A stretch of DNA of 64,000 nt, from contig JAJZBI010000001.1 of the NCBI GenBank assembly GCA_021798985.1, positions 192,194-256,193 of the forward strand. Reading direction: 5' to 3'. The notes below the pieces were generated by a model that worked only from the letters and a program-made list of their open reading frames with translations, did no database searches and was not told where the DNA came from. Origin of the DNA: Actinomycetes bacterium. Its GTDB lineage: Bacteria; Actinomycetota; Acidimicrobiia; Acidimicrobiales; Bog-793. The position numbers and the translations under genes are program-made. Shown here piece after piece: positions 47,906 through 56,687 of the stretch (its first letter is position 1; the number at the start of each line of letters is the position of its first letter).

Positions 47906-48556
47906 TCAGGTCGCCTGCCAGGCGATGTCGAAGCTGAAGTGATCGGCGCTGCAGCGCAGACCATTGCCGTTCGCCGGCTCGGCTCCTCGAGGGTAGGCCC
48001 GGATCAGGAGATCTTCGGCCCCAAGCCGGCCGGCATCGTGCCAGCCGGCGACCATCTGCGCCAGCGCCTCCGCCGCTCGCCCGCAGTCGCCGAACGTGCT
48101 GATCGCGAGCGGGACCGAGCCAGCCGCGCCGCCGGGGTCGTCGCTCCAGGACTCTTAACGGCTGAGTGCGGCGAAACCCCGGCGCGTCACGACGAGCGGC
48201 GTGCGCACCCAACCATCTTCCTCCGGGCGGAGCACGCTCAGCACCGGGACGCCGCGCTCCAACAGCGTCGCCGCCGACACCGTGCAGCTCAACTGGGCGG
48301 CGCGGCGGTCGTGCAGGGCGATCCAGCGCGCAAGGCCATCGAAGGACGCCGCCGGCGGCACCGAGATGCCGAGGGGCTCGACATGGGATGCGGAGCTCGT
48401 CGGGAGCCCGTGCTCCCCGTGCGTCACGATGGCGCGATCGGCGGAGGCGGGACCGAGGTCGACCGCGAGGACGAAGCGGTGCCGCGGAACCGTCCCGAGG
48501 GCGCGGCGCACCCGCTCGTCGAGGATTCCATAGTGCTCCCGCACCCGCTGCACCAT
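47906..48556 (-). pseudogene. Broken isoaspartyl/FxLD-type methyltransferase gene with in-frame stop and lost core
   Basis: The first 30 residues, REHYGILDERVRRALGTVPR then HRFV, match the start of PCMT-like methyltransferases. The sequence then passes directly to the C-terminal region seen in FxLD-type proteins (SFDGLARWIALHDRRAAQLS), so the whole SAM-binding core is missing. A TAA at 48155-48157 stops translation, yet the same frame continues for 82 more codons with the expected end (GAEDLLIRAYPRGAEP) to a TGA at 47906. The family assignment is from memory of its pattern. Codon use after the TAA still looks coding. Confidence 0.6.
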
Positions 48557-48797
48557 GGCGGTCCCAAGCGCGACGCCGCCCGCGCGCCTCGGTCACCGCC
48601 CCGATCACCGAACGTCGGCGCCACGGGTCCATCATGCGCGCCCGACATCCACGGCGCGCGACGCAATCGTCCGATCGGCAGCGGTCGATTGCGGCCGAGG
48701 TCGATGCGAGGGCTACAGAATCGAACGAGATGGTCCGTTATGACCACTACGCCCCCGGCAATGGGCCTGGACCGGGGCGTGTGACAGGAGGAGCCAG
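48557..48797. other. Intergenic region upstream of EAL-HDOD gene
   Basis: No gene is seen. A short GGTC/GACC inverted pair around 48735 and the ribosome site AGGAG at 48787 are the only features. Confidence 0.4.
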
Positions 48798-50030
48798 ATG
48801 GGCGTGCTCGACGTCGTTGTCGGTCGCCAACCGGTGTTCGACCGCGATCTCGAGATTGTCGGCTACGAGCTCTTGTTCCGCCCGGTCGCGGACAGCAACA
48901 GCACGCTCGGCGAGGTCGACGGGGACCTGATGACCTCGGCCGTGCTCTTCAGCTCGGTGAGCATCGGTATCGACCGCCTCGTGGGCGACAAGACGGTCTT
49001 CTGCAACGCCGATCGCGGGCTCCTCGTCGGATCCCAGCCGATCATCCTGCCGCCCGAGCGCACGATCATCGAGGTGCACGGGTCGATCGCCACCGATCCC
49101 GAGGCACTTGCGGGGTGCCACCGCCTCTATGACGAGGGATTTCTCATCGCGCTCGACGACTTCACCGGGGTCGAGGGGGCCGAGGTGATGCTCGAACTCG
49201 CCTCGATGGTCAAGATCGACCTCCAGCTCGTTCCCGAGGAGGACCTGGCGGGCCTCATCGAAAGCTGCCGCGGCTTTGGGGTGCTGCTCGCCGCCGAGCG
49301 CGTCGAGACCGACCACCAGCTGCACCTTTGTCGTGCGCTCGGCTTCGACTACTTCCAGGGCTACCAGCTCTCGCGGCCGAAAATGGTCCCGGGCAAGGCC
49401 CTCGCCGTCTACAGCATGGACCGCCTGCGAGGCGCCAAGCGCCTGCTCGACGAGGGGCGCGGGGCGGCCGACCTGCTTGAGGTGATCGCTACCGAGCCGG
49501 CGATGGCCTACCAAGTCCTGCAGATGGCGGCGGTCGGCAACGACACCAGCACACGCCGGGCGATCCGGACCCTGCGCGAGTCGCTCGTGGTGCTCGGTGC
49601 TCGCCAGCTCGAAAACTGCGTCCGCCTGCTCCTCACGACGACGAGCGGCGTGACCTCAGAGGACGAAGTCGTCGCCGCCCTGACGCGGGCTCGCATGTGC
49701 GAGCTGCTCGCGGCGCAGATCGATCCCAAGCTCGCCGAGATGGCCTACACGGCGGGCCTGCTCTCGAGCTTCGACCTGCTCCTCGGTATCAGCATCGAAG
49801 AGGCGCTGCTTGCGCTGCCGCTCGACAGCGAGCTCCTCCAGGCCTGTCTGCGCAAACCCACCCCCGTCGGACGGATCGTGGCCGACGTCACCGACTACCA
49901 GCTCGGGCGCCCCGAGCGTGCCCGCCGCAGCCTCCAGGACCAGCGCGCGATGCACGCCGCCGCCGCGACCGCGCTCAGCTGGGCCGTCGAGGCGGCTCGA
50001 GGCGCCGGCGCCGCGCTCGTGGGCTCGTAG
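48798..50030 (+). CDS. EAL-HDOD signalling protein (YuxH-like)
   Basis: This 410-aa protein has an N-terminal EAL-like domain (about 5-195) in which the EAL motif position reads YELLFR, and a C-terminal HDOD domain (about 200-395). The YELLFR form, with loss of most metal ligands, is typical of YuxH-type proteins that do not cleave cyclic di-GMP but may bind it or act as scaffolds. AGGAG lies 6 bases before ATG 48798. It has no operon partner and is convergent with the glycosyltransferase. Confidence 0.88.
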   Translation: MGVLDVVVGRQPVFDRDLEIVGYELLFRPVADSNSTLGEVDGDLMTSAVLFSSVSIGIDRLVGDKTVFCNADRGLLVGSQPIILPPERTIIEVHGSIATDPEALAGCHRLYDEGFLIALDDFTGVEGAEVMLELASMVKIDLQLVPEEDLAGLIESCRGFGVLLAAERVETDHQLHLCRALGFDYFQGYQLSRPKMVPGKALAVYSMDRLRGAKRLLDEGRGAADLLEVIATEPAMAYQVLQMAAVGNDTSTRRAIRTLRESLVVLGARQLENCVRLLLTTTSGVTSEDEVVAALTRARMCELLAAQIDPKLAEMAYTAGLLSSFDLLLGISIEEALLALPLDSELLQACLRKPTPVGRIVADVTDYQLGRPERARRSLQDQRAMHAAAATALSWAVEAARGAGAALVGS

Positions 50031-50045
50031 CGGGAGCCGACGGGA

Positions 50046-51077
50046 TCACTCGCGCGGCGGAGCGCCCTCGGCCACGGCGTCCGCGCGGGCGTCGTCGGTG
50101 AGGTAGCGGCGCACCTGGGCAAGGGCGCCGTCGCCGAGCGGTCGGCCGGCGAGGTCGCTGACGTGCTCGAGCCCCTCGAGGAGCACGGCCGCCTCCTCGC
50201 GGCGCCCGCTCGCCACGAACGCCAGCGCCCGCAACCAGGCGGCATAGCTCGAGCCCGGCGCCGACTGTTCGATCTGGGCGATCAGTCCGAGGGCGTCTTC
50301 TGGCTCGCCCGCCCGCAGGGCAAGGCGCGCCAAGAAGTCCAACGCCCACACCCGGTAGGGCCCTGCGTCGGGCTCGTCGACGATCGCCTCGAACGATGCT
50401 CGTGCCGAGTCGTCGCTGCCGGCACCGAACTGGCCGCGCGCCAGCTCGAATCGAGCACGCAATAGCTCAGCGGCATCTGCGCCGCGCCGGCGCAAGCCGG
50501 CGAGCTCGAGCTCCGCGAGCCGAGCATTGCGCGCGGCCTTCATCCGGACCATCTCGTCGTCGTCGTAGCCGCGATGCAGCAACCGGACGACGTGGGCGTC
50601 GATCGGCTCGACGTGCAGCGGCGCACCGTTCGCCCGCACGAGGCGCTCGTGGACGCGCCCTTGCCAGCGGACCCGCTGACGGCGAAACAGCTTGGCCTCG
50701 CGATGCCACAAGATTCCGCCGGAATCCCGAGCTGCTTCGAGCTCGATCTCAACGGCGTACGCGTCGATGTGCTCTGGGGCCCGAGCCAGGTGCTCGCGCA
50801 GGCCGTTCCCGATCGCGGCGACCTCGTCGGCGTCGATGCTCAAGACCCACTCGGTCCGGCAGTGTTCGAGGCCGACGTTCCGGGCGGCCGCGAAGTCGTC
50901 TCGCCACGCCCACTCCACCACCCGTGCGCCGTGGTGGCGGGCGATCCCCACGGATTCATCGACCGATCCGGTATCGACGACGACGAGCGCATCGATCGCT
51001 CCTTTGAGCGATGTGAGACAGGCCGGCAACACCGCCGCGCCGTCTCTCACGATCAGGCAGGCCCCGATGCTCGGCAT
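50046..51077 (-). CDS. Family 2 glycosyltransferase with helical C-terminus
   Basis: This 343-aa protein has a GT-A domain in residues 1-200, with IGACLIVRDGAAVLPACLTS, VVVDTGSVD and the metal site SIDADEV. The C-terminal 140 residues are helical and Ala/Leu-rich, with repeats of the tetratricopeptide kind. The layout resembles SunS-like and similar GT2 proteins. Donor and acceptor are unknown. ATG 51077 is chosen because the family begins there. The longer frame is antisense to the Smr gene. Confidence 0.83.
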   Translation of the reverse strand: MPSIGACLIVRDGAAVLPACLTSLKGAIDALVVVDTGSVDESVGIARHHGARVVEWAWRDDFAAARNVGLEHCRTEWVLSIDADEVAAIGNGLREHLARAPEHIDAYAVEIELEAARDSGGILWHREAKLFRRQRVRWQGRVHERLVRANGAPLHVEPIDAHVVRLLHRGYDDDEMVRMKAARNARLAELELAGLRRRGADAAELLRARFELARGQFGAGSDDSARASFEAIVDEPDAGPYRVWALDFLARLALRAGEPEDALGLIAQIEQSAPGSSYAAWLRALAFVASGRREEAAVLLEGLEHVSDLAGRPLGDGALAQVRRYLTDDARADAVAEGAPPRE

Positions 51078-51161
51078 GTCCAACGCGCGGCCTTTCCTGG
51101 TTGGCGGCCTGTCGAGGCGCTCCGCCTGGGCGGTGCTCCCCTCGGGCAATACTGCCATGGA

Positions 51162-51419
51162 ATGGCCAAGCTCAAGCTCGACCTGCACGACATCTACAAC
51201 CGCGGCGACCAGATCGACCGCGCGCTGCGCGAGGTGATGGACGAGGCGGTGCGGCGACGGATCCCCCTCGTCGAGATCATCCCCGGCAAGGGATCCGGTC
51301 AGCTCAAAAAGCGCGTACTGCGCTTCCTCGAACAAAAAGACGTCCGCTCTCTGTACCACCGCGTCGAGAAGGACGCCGACAACTTCGGGCGGATCTTTGT
51401 CCACTTCCGCTGGAAATAG
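51162..51419 (+). CDS. Small Smr-domain protein
   Basis: This 85-aa protein is almost only an Smr domain: LKLDLHDIYNRGDQIDRAL at the start, VEIIPGKGSGQLKKRV in the middle and IFVHFRWK at the end. Smr domains bind or cut nucleic acids. The usual LDLHG-type His and the HG motif (GKGSG here) are partly altered. It is divergent from the GT2 gene by 84 bases, without a good ribosome site, so it may be leaderless. Confidence 0.8.
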   Translation: MAKLKLDLHDIYNRGDQIDRALREVMDEAVRRRIPLVEIIPGKGSGQLKKRVLRFLEQKDVRSLYHRVEKDADNFGRIFVHFRWK

Positions 51420-51548
51420 CCGACTCACACAGAGGCATCACATCTCCTTCAGCAGGCGTTCAGTTTTGTGCGAGATGCTGGAGGCGCACCTTGACCCCCA
51501 CGTGGTTCGCGCCCGCCCGAGCGAGTGGGCAGAAGCTGGAGACCTGCA

Positions 51549-52781
51549 ATGCCCCCGAACCGCCCCGCTCGCCGTCGCGGGACCACCCCGGCGCTGGGCG
51601 CGGCCGCCCTGGTCGTCGCAGGACTGGCTCCGCTCGCCGCACGTACCGCTGCGCCGGCCGCCGCCTCCGTGACGGCCGCACCCGAGCGGCTCGTGGCTCG
51701 AGCCGCACCGGTCAAGGCCGCACTGAGCAGCGCTCGCTTCGCCACGACAGGAGGCCGGCTCGTCGTCCGCCTGAGCGGTATCCCAGCGCTCAGCACGTGC
51801 GCGTTCAGCTCGGGGGCGGGCGTCGTGCGCTACGGCGGCAGCTTCGCGTGTGCCGGAAGGTTCGTGCACGTTGGAATCGTGCGCCCCAACTCCGCCGGCA
51901 GGGCGCACCGCTGGACGGTTCGTGCCTCGGTTACCACGCGCGGCCGGCTCCGTCGCTTCGCCTGGGTGATCTCCGTCGCCGCCCGTCCTGTGCCGAGCAC
52001 GTCGACGACCAGCCCCGCGACCTCCACGTCTCCGACCACGACCCCCCCACCGCCACCGCCACCGCCACCGCCACCGCCACCGCCACCGAGCAGCGTCCCG
52101 CCCAGCTCGCCCGTTCCGAGCTCGCCAGCGCCGGGCTCGCCAGCGCCGGGCTCCCTCTCCTCGAACTGGGCGGGCTACTCCTTGCAGGGCAGCGCAGGAT
52201 CGGTCAGTGAGGTCGGCGCGAGCTTCACCGTGCCGACCCTGAACTGTGCCGCCACCCCCCAGGGCCAAGACGCCGAATGGGTCGGCGTCGACGGCACCTC
52301 GGGGGACAGCCTGTTCCAGGCCGGCGTCGCGTCGAGCTGCGCAAGCGGGATCCAGCAGAGCACCGCCTGGTACGAGGACATCCAGGGCAATCCCCCCGAT
52401 CCCGCACAGGAGCTCTTCACGGTCAGCCCCGGCGACCTCATCACCGCACAGGTCCAAGAGATCTCTCCGGGCTCGTGGCAATACGCCGTGAGCGACGTGA
52501 CGAGCGGGCAGAGCTCGAGCGCATCGATGCCCTTCGACGGGCCGGCTGCGGCGGCGGACTGGATCGAGGAGGACCCCGCCACCGAAACCTCGGGCGGAAG
52601 CATTCACTTGCTGCCCTATGCCGATTTCGGTGGCGTGAGCTTCACCAACCTGTCGCTGAACGGACAGGCACCCAGCCTCGACCTCGGTGCCGACGGCATC
52701 TCGCTCGTCCAGTCGGGTCAGCTCCTCGCGCTTCCCTCGCCACCGTCGGGGGATGGCTTCGGGGTAACCTATCAAGGCTAG
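51549..52781 (+). CDS. Secreted G1-type (glutamic) peptidase with proline-rich linker
   Basis: This 410-aa protein has a signal peptide (about 1-38), an N-terminal domain of unknown fold (about 40-145), a Thr/Ser/Pro linker containing 15 consecutive prolines, and a C-terminal domain of the eqolisin/G1 kind: SSNWAGYSL, VGASFTVP, AEWVGVDG, FQAGVASS, STAWYEDI and ADWIEED. The catalytic Gln is probably in FQAGV and the Glu in WIEED, where the more usual AEW reads ADW. G1 peptidases work at acid pH, fitting an acidophile-like lineage. GGAGA precedes ATG 51549. The stop shares CTAG with the convergent phosphoesterase. Confidence 0.8.
   Translation: MPPNRPARRRGTTPALGAAALVVAGLAPLAARTAAPAAASVTAAPERLVARAAPVKAALSSARFATTGGRLVVRLSGIPALSTCAFSSGAGVVRYGGSFACAGRFVHVGIVRPNSAGRAHRWTVRASVTTRGRLRRFAWVISVAARPVPSTSTTSPATSTSPTTTPPPPPPPPPPPPPPPSSVPPSSPVPSSPAPGSPAPGSLSSNWAGYSLQGSAGSVSEVGASFTVPTLNCAATPQGQDAEWVGVDGTSGDSLFQAGVASSCASGIQQSTAWYEDIQGNPPDPAQELFTVSPGDLITAQVQEISPGSWQYAVSDVTSGQSSSASMPFDGPAAAADWIEEDPATETSGGSIHLLPYADFGGVSFTNLSLNGQAPSLDLGADGISLVQSGQLLALPSPPSGDGFGVTYQG
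52047..52088 (+). repeat. Seven tandem CCACCG hexamers
   Basis: Seven perfect CCACCG units encode 14 prolines of the linker in the secreted peptidase. The unit is a multiple of three, so copy-number change would lengthen or shorten the linker without a frameshift. Confidence 0.95.
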
Positions 52782-53803
52782 GAGCGGGACCGCACCGCCG
52801 TTTTTGCACTGAAGAACGCCGACATCGGCGTCGCGCTGGTGGCGTGACCCAGCAGCGGTAGGCCGAACGCGTCCTCGATGGTGGCCAGCAAGGAGTAGTG
52901 GTTGTAGGCCACGCCGACGCGCAAGCCGCGGCGGAGGCCCGGTGCGATCACAAGCATCATCACCTGACCACCACCGCCCGAGCTGACCACCCTTCCGGGT
53001 GGCACCACGGCGGCATTGCTGCCTTCGGACTCGTCCCAGGTGACGAAGAGGACGCCGCCGTCCTTCCAGGCGGCGCTCGTGGTGACCTCGCCCACAAAGC
53101 GCGTGAGCCAGGCCGCGGCGGTCGACGGCGGGCAATCGTGCCCGTCGTTGCAAAGGTTCGGGGTGAACCACACCACGCGCGGCACCCCGGCCGCTGGGCC
53201 CTTGAGTAGGGGACCGAGGCGGGCCGCCGGCTGCAGGAGGCGACAGAGCTTCCGGCTCGTCCGGATATCCACGAAGTAGCGGAAGGGGTTGTGCTTGCCC
53301 GCGTAGTTGCCGCCCGCATAGGGAGCAAGGTCGCAGGCCGATGGGAGCCCCTCGAAGTAGGCGCCCACCGGGATCTTGCGCGTCACCAGCTGGCTCAACA
53401 GGTTCGGTGCCTTCACGTAGCAGTCGGTGCAATCGCTCGAGATCCCAAAGGTCGAGCCGCCCGTCACGGCTAGGTAGTTCGGCAGGCTCGGGTGGGACGC
53501 GGCGTAGTAGTCGGTCGCGAGCGCGTAGCGCTTCGCCAACGCCGCGAGGCCCGGCGTCGACATCGCCCCCGCATAGCTCAGGTTCTCCATCATCACGACA
53601 AAGACATGGCGGAACGCCGGAACACCGGCGCGACCGACCGAGCCGGCAGGCCGGCCTGCGCGGGCGCTGGCCGATCCGCTCGCGCGGCTGGCCAGCGACG
53701 CGCTGGCTCCAGCGGCGATGCCGAGCCCGAGCGTGACGCTCACGACGACAGACCCGACACGAGCCCGCAGGCGCCGAGGGGGATGGACGCTCATCACGCC
53801 CAT
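52778..53803 (-). CDS. Secreted phosphoesterase family protein
   Basis: This 341-aa protein has a signal segment (about 10-38) and matches the phospholipase C/acid phosphatase phosphoesterase family: FVVMMENLSYAGAM near the start, ASHPSLPNYLAVTGGS, the acidic VLFVTWDESEGSN and GQVMMLVIAPG. It would act outside the cell on phosphate esters, and phosphate acquisition is plausible given the pst genes in the window. ATG 53803 begins one base after the stop of the glycosyltransferase gene, so the two are coupled. ATG 53794 is an alternative. Confidence 0.82.
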   Translation of the reverse strand: MGVMSVHPPRRLRARVGSVVVSVTLGLGIAAGASASLASRASGSASARAGRPAGSVGRAGVPAFRHVFVVMMENLSYAGAMSTPGLAALAKRYALATDYYAASHPSLPNYLAVTGGSTFGISSDCTDCYVKAPNLLSQLVTRKIPVGAYFEGLPSACDLAPYAGGNYAGKHNPFRYFVDIRTSRKLCRLLQPAARLGPLLKGPAAGVPRVVWFTPNLCNDGHDCPPSTAAAWLTRFVGEVTTSAAWKDGGVLFVTWDESEGSNAAVVPPGRVVSSGGGGQVMMLVIAPGLRRGLRVGVAYNHYSLLATIEDAFGLPLLGHATSATPMSAFFSAKTAVRSRS

Positions 53804-53804
53804 G

Positions 53805-54860
53805 CTAGGGACGCCCGTCGCCCCCGCCCTGCAGCCGCGACGGACCGTCGCGAACGATCCGCTCGTAGAGCGACAGGTGTTCGGCCACCATGCGCTCGGT
53901 GGAAAAGCGCAACCGCGCCGACAGCCGGCACGCGCCCCGGTCGAGCCCGCCGCTCGCCATGACGGCAGCGGCCAGCTCGGTGACGTCGCCGGCGAGATAG
54001 CCGGTCCGGCCCTGCTCGACGATCTCGGAGGCCGCGCCCGCATCGCTCGCGACCACGGGCGTGCCACAGGCCAGCGACTCGATCATCACCATGCCGAACG
54101 GCTCGTTCCAGCGGATGGGGTTGATGAGGCAACGCGCCGCGCCAAGCAGCGCCACCTTGTCGCGCCAGGCGACCTCGCCGATGAAGTCCACCGCGGGCCC
54201 GAGCCGCGGCCGGATCCTGTCCGCGAAATAGGCGCGCTCGTCCACCTCGGTGCACTTGCCGGCGATGACGAGCGGGATCCCCGCCAGCTGCGCCGCGTCG
54301 ATGGCGAGGTCCACCCCCTTGTCAGGGTGCATCCTTCCTAGGAACACGGCGTAGTCCCCCCCGGCGCCCACGGGAAAGGCGGCGACGTCGATGCCGTGGT
54401 GGATGACCGCGGCGATGCGGGTGCGCTTGGCGCTCGCCGCCTGGGCCGCCGAGATGGCGATCACACCCACGCGCTCGTCGACGCCCGACAGGACATCGTC
54501 GAGCCCGCGGTCAAAGGGGTGGTGGTTCGTGGCCACGACGGGAGCGCTGCCTCGGCGGGGGCCCGCGAGCGGCCCGAGCAGCGTGTGGTCGTGGATCACG
54601 TCGAGATCGGCGAGCGCGTGGTAGGCGGCGCTGACATGGCGAAGCTCGACGAGCGCCGCCTCGTCGGGCCAGATCCCGAGCGCCGCGGGATACAGGCTGG
54701 AACGCTCGACGGGGCAGGTGCTGTCACCGCTCGCGAACAAGCGCACCTCGTGGCCGCGGGCGACGAGACCGCGGGCGAGGTGGTCGATCACCACCTCGGT
54801 GCCCCCGTAGCCCGGTGGCGGCACGGCCACCCACGGCGGTGCGACCAGACCGATGCGCAT
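53805..54860 (-). CDS. Family 4 glycosyltransferase
   Basis: This 351-aa GT-B enzyme begins MRIGLVAPPW and has PPGYGGTEVV (acceptor domain), VFLGRMHPDKGVDLAIDAA and the retaining-transferase motif EPFGMVMIESLACGTPVV. It likely transfers a sugar from a nucleotide donor in cell-surface or glycolipid synthesis. GAGGCTCGAC precedes ATG 54860, 8 bases after the upstream TIG-domain gene, so three minus-strand genes form an operon: TIG protein, GT4, phosphoesterase. Confidence 0.9.
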   Translation of the reverse strand: MRIGLVAPPWVAVPPPGYGGTEVVIDHLARGLVARGHEVRLFASGDSTCPVERSSLYPAALGIWPDEAALVELRHVSAAYHALADLDVIHDHTLLGPLAGPRRGSAPVVATNHHPFDRGLDDVLSGVDERVGVIAISAAQAASAKRTRIAAVIHHGIDVAAFPVGAGGDYAVFLGRMHPDKGVDLAIDAAQLAGIPLVIAGKCTEVDERAYFADRIRPRLGPAVDFIGEVAWRDKVALLGAARCLINPIRWNEPFGMVMIESLACGTPVVASDAGAASEIVEQGRTGYLAGDVTELAAAVMASGGLDRGACRLSARLRFSTERMVAEHLSLYERIVRDGPSRLQGGGDGRP

Positions 54861-54868
54861 GTCGAGCC

Positions 54869-55486
54869 TCAGCGGTACGTGAAGGTCACGGCGTTGGAGA
54901 CGCCGCCCGCTGTGTGCAACCGCACCCTCACGGCAGCGCCGGCGTGTGCTGCCGGCGCGGTGGCCAAGCATCGGCTCACGCTGGGACAAGTCGTCGGCGC
55001 CGGCACGGCGCCAAAGTAGACGAGCACGTGGCCGTTCGCGCTCATGAACCCGGTGCCCTGCAGGGTCACCCGGGTACCAGGCGGCCCCGAGGCCGGACGC
55101 AGACTCGCCACGCGAGGCGCACCGGGGGCGCCAGATCCGGCGGCGGTGCTGCTGCTGCTGGTGGTGGTGGTGCTGCTCGCCGACGGGCGGCGCGCGACCG
55201 TGGTCGACGGCCCCGATATCACCGCCGCGGCGCCCACGCGCGTCCCCTGGTTGCGCAGCCGGGCAAACGCGCTCGGTCGCAGCTTCTCGAGCACGAGACC
55301 GGTGAGCGCGAGCACGAACAGCACGCTGAGGGCCACCACCGTGGACCGGAGCCAGCCCGGCGCGGCCGGTGCCCGGCGCAGCGGCGGGTACCCCGCGCCC
55401 GCCAAGAACGAGTCGGCACGGCGCGGCGGCACGGCGATCTCGGCCGTCGGCTCCCCATCTGGGTCGAACGGCGGGCGACGGGCCAT
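54869..55486 (-). CDS. Membrane-anchored TIG/IPT-domain protein
   Basis: This 205-aa protein has a cytoplasmic Pro-rich N-terminus, one transmembrane helix (about 48-68), a Ser/Thr-rich linker (SSTTTTSSSSTA) and a C-terminal Ig-like TIG domain (about 120-205, with LRPASGPPGTRVTLQGTGF). A Cys pair in TCPSVSRC may form a disulfide. It is probably an extracytoplasmic binding or structural protein. It is the first gene of a three-gene operon and divergent from the GH3 gene. Confidence 0.75.
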   Translation of the reverse strand: MARRPPFDPDGEPTAEIAVPPRRADSFLAGAGYPPLRRAPAAPGWLRSTVVALSVLFVLALTGLVLEKLRPSAFARLRNQGTRVGAAAVISGPSTTVARRPSASSTTTTSSSSTAAGSGAPGAPRVASLRPASGPPGTRVTLQGTGFMSANGHVLVYFGAVPAPTTCPSVSRCLATAPAAHAGAAVRVRLHTAGGVSNAVTFTYR

Positions 55487-55550
55487 CGTGCTCAGTCTGT
55501 CGGCCGCCGGTGCCCGCCCGGACGCGCACGACGCCTATGGTGGCCCGCCG

Positions 55551-56687
55551 ATGCCGACCGAGACGAGCTGGCGTGCCGTCGCCGCCGCGGTGTGCACCGT
55601 GGGACTCGCCGCAGGTCTTGGCCTGGCCCCGCGCCCGCCTCGAGCGGGGCAACCGAGCTGCCAGACGCTGTCGGGCTGGAGCGTCCGCCGGCTCGCCGAG
55701 CAGACCCTCGTCATCCCCGTCCAAGAGCGCGATGTCCACGCGATCCGCCCCGAGGTCGCAGCGGGAGCCGGCGGCGTCATCCTCTTCGGCGCACGCGCGC
55801 CCGCGGACCTCGCGCACCAGCTCGCACAGCTCGGCGCCGCCGCGCCTGGGCGGATCCGGCCGCTCGTGATGGCCGACGAAGAAGGTGGAGCCGCGCAGCG
55901 GCTGGCCAACCTGGTCGGCCAAGTCCCCGCCGCTCGGACCCTCGGCGCCGAGGACACGCCCGTCATGATCCGCCGCGTCGCCACCTCACTCGGCCGAGCG
56001 CTCCGTGCCGCCGGGGTGACGATGGACCTGGCACCGGTCGCGGACGTGGACGGCGGTGTCGGCCCGAACAACCGCGATCCCGACGGGACGCGGTCATTCA
56101 GCGCGGACCCCACCCGAGCGAGCGCCGACGTCGTCGCCTTCTTGAAGGGCCTCGCTGCCGGGGGCGAGATCGCGGTCGTCAAGCACTTCCCGGGCCTCGG
56201 TGGAGCCAGCGGCAACACCGACGTCATGGCGGCCCGCACCCTCTCGTGGCCAGTCGAGCAGCGCGTCGGCCTGCCGCCGTTCGCTGCGGCGATCGCCGCC
56301 CACGTGCCGGCGGTGATGGTGAGTAACGCGACGGTCCCCGGGCTGAGCACCCTGCCGGCGAGCCTCTCACCGAGGGTGGTCGAAGCGGTCTTGCGTGGCC
56401 GGCTCGGCTTCCACGGCCTCGTCCTCACCGACTCGCTCTCGGCCGTCGCAATCAAGGCCGCCGGCTTCAGCGTCCCCGAGGCGGCGGTGGCCGCCCTCCG
56501 GGCGGGCGAGGATCTGGTCCTCTACAACCCTCCGTCAGGGTCGCTCGCCGCATTGACCGCTGCGATCCGCACCGCCATCACCCGCGCGGTCGCCGCTGGC
56601 TCGCTCAGCCGCTCGCGGCTCGAGGCCGCGGTCGCTCACGTCCTTTCGGCGAAGGCCATCCCGGTCTGTGGCACGGGCGTCGGGTAG
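55551..56687 (+). CDS. Secreted family 3 glycoside hydrolase (NagZ-like)
   Basis: This 378-aa protein has an N-terminal signal or anchor (about 8-30) and a GH3 domain: LVMADEEGGAAQRL, DLAPVADVD, VVKHFPGLGG and the nucleophile Asp in GLVLTDSLS. NagZ-type enzymes remove N-acetylglucosamine from peptidoglycan fragments. The family's His loop usually reads KHFPGHGDT, and here KHFPGLGGASGN departs from it, so the substrate may differ. The C-terminus overlaps the end of purF by 52 bases tail to tail. Confidence 0.85.
   Translation: MPTETSWRAVAAAVCTVGLAAGLGLAPRPPRAGQPSCQTLSGWSVRRLAEQTLVIPVQERDVHAIRPEVAAGAGGVILFGARAPADLAHQLAQLGAAAPGRIRPLVMADEEGGAAQRLANLVGQVPAARTLGAEDTPVMIRRVATSLGRALRAAGVTMDLAPVADVDGGVGPNNRDPDGTRSFSADPTRASADVVAFLKGLAAGGEIAVVKHFPGLGGASGNTDVMAARTLSWPVEQRVGLPPFAAAIAAHVPAVMVSNATVPGLSTLPASLSPRVVEAVLRGRLGFHGLVLTDSLSAVAIKAAGFSVPEAAVAALRAGEDLVLYNPPSGSLAALTAAIRTAITRAVAAGSLSRSRLEAAVAHVLSAKAIPVCGTGVG

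Noticed and set aside
52047..52088. Tandem repeat considered as a CRISPR or minisatellite array
   Set aside because: The unit is 6 bases without spacers and lies in frame inside a gene, encoding a proline linker.
51438..53432. A 664-codon minus-strand frame
   Set aside because: Antisense to the G1 peptidase and in a wrong frame of the phosphoesterase. The long Trp/Arg run comes from the CCACCG repeats.
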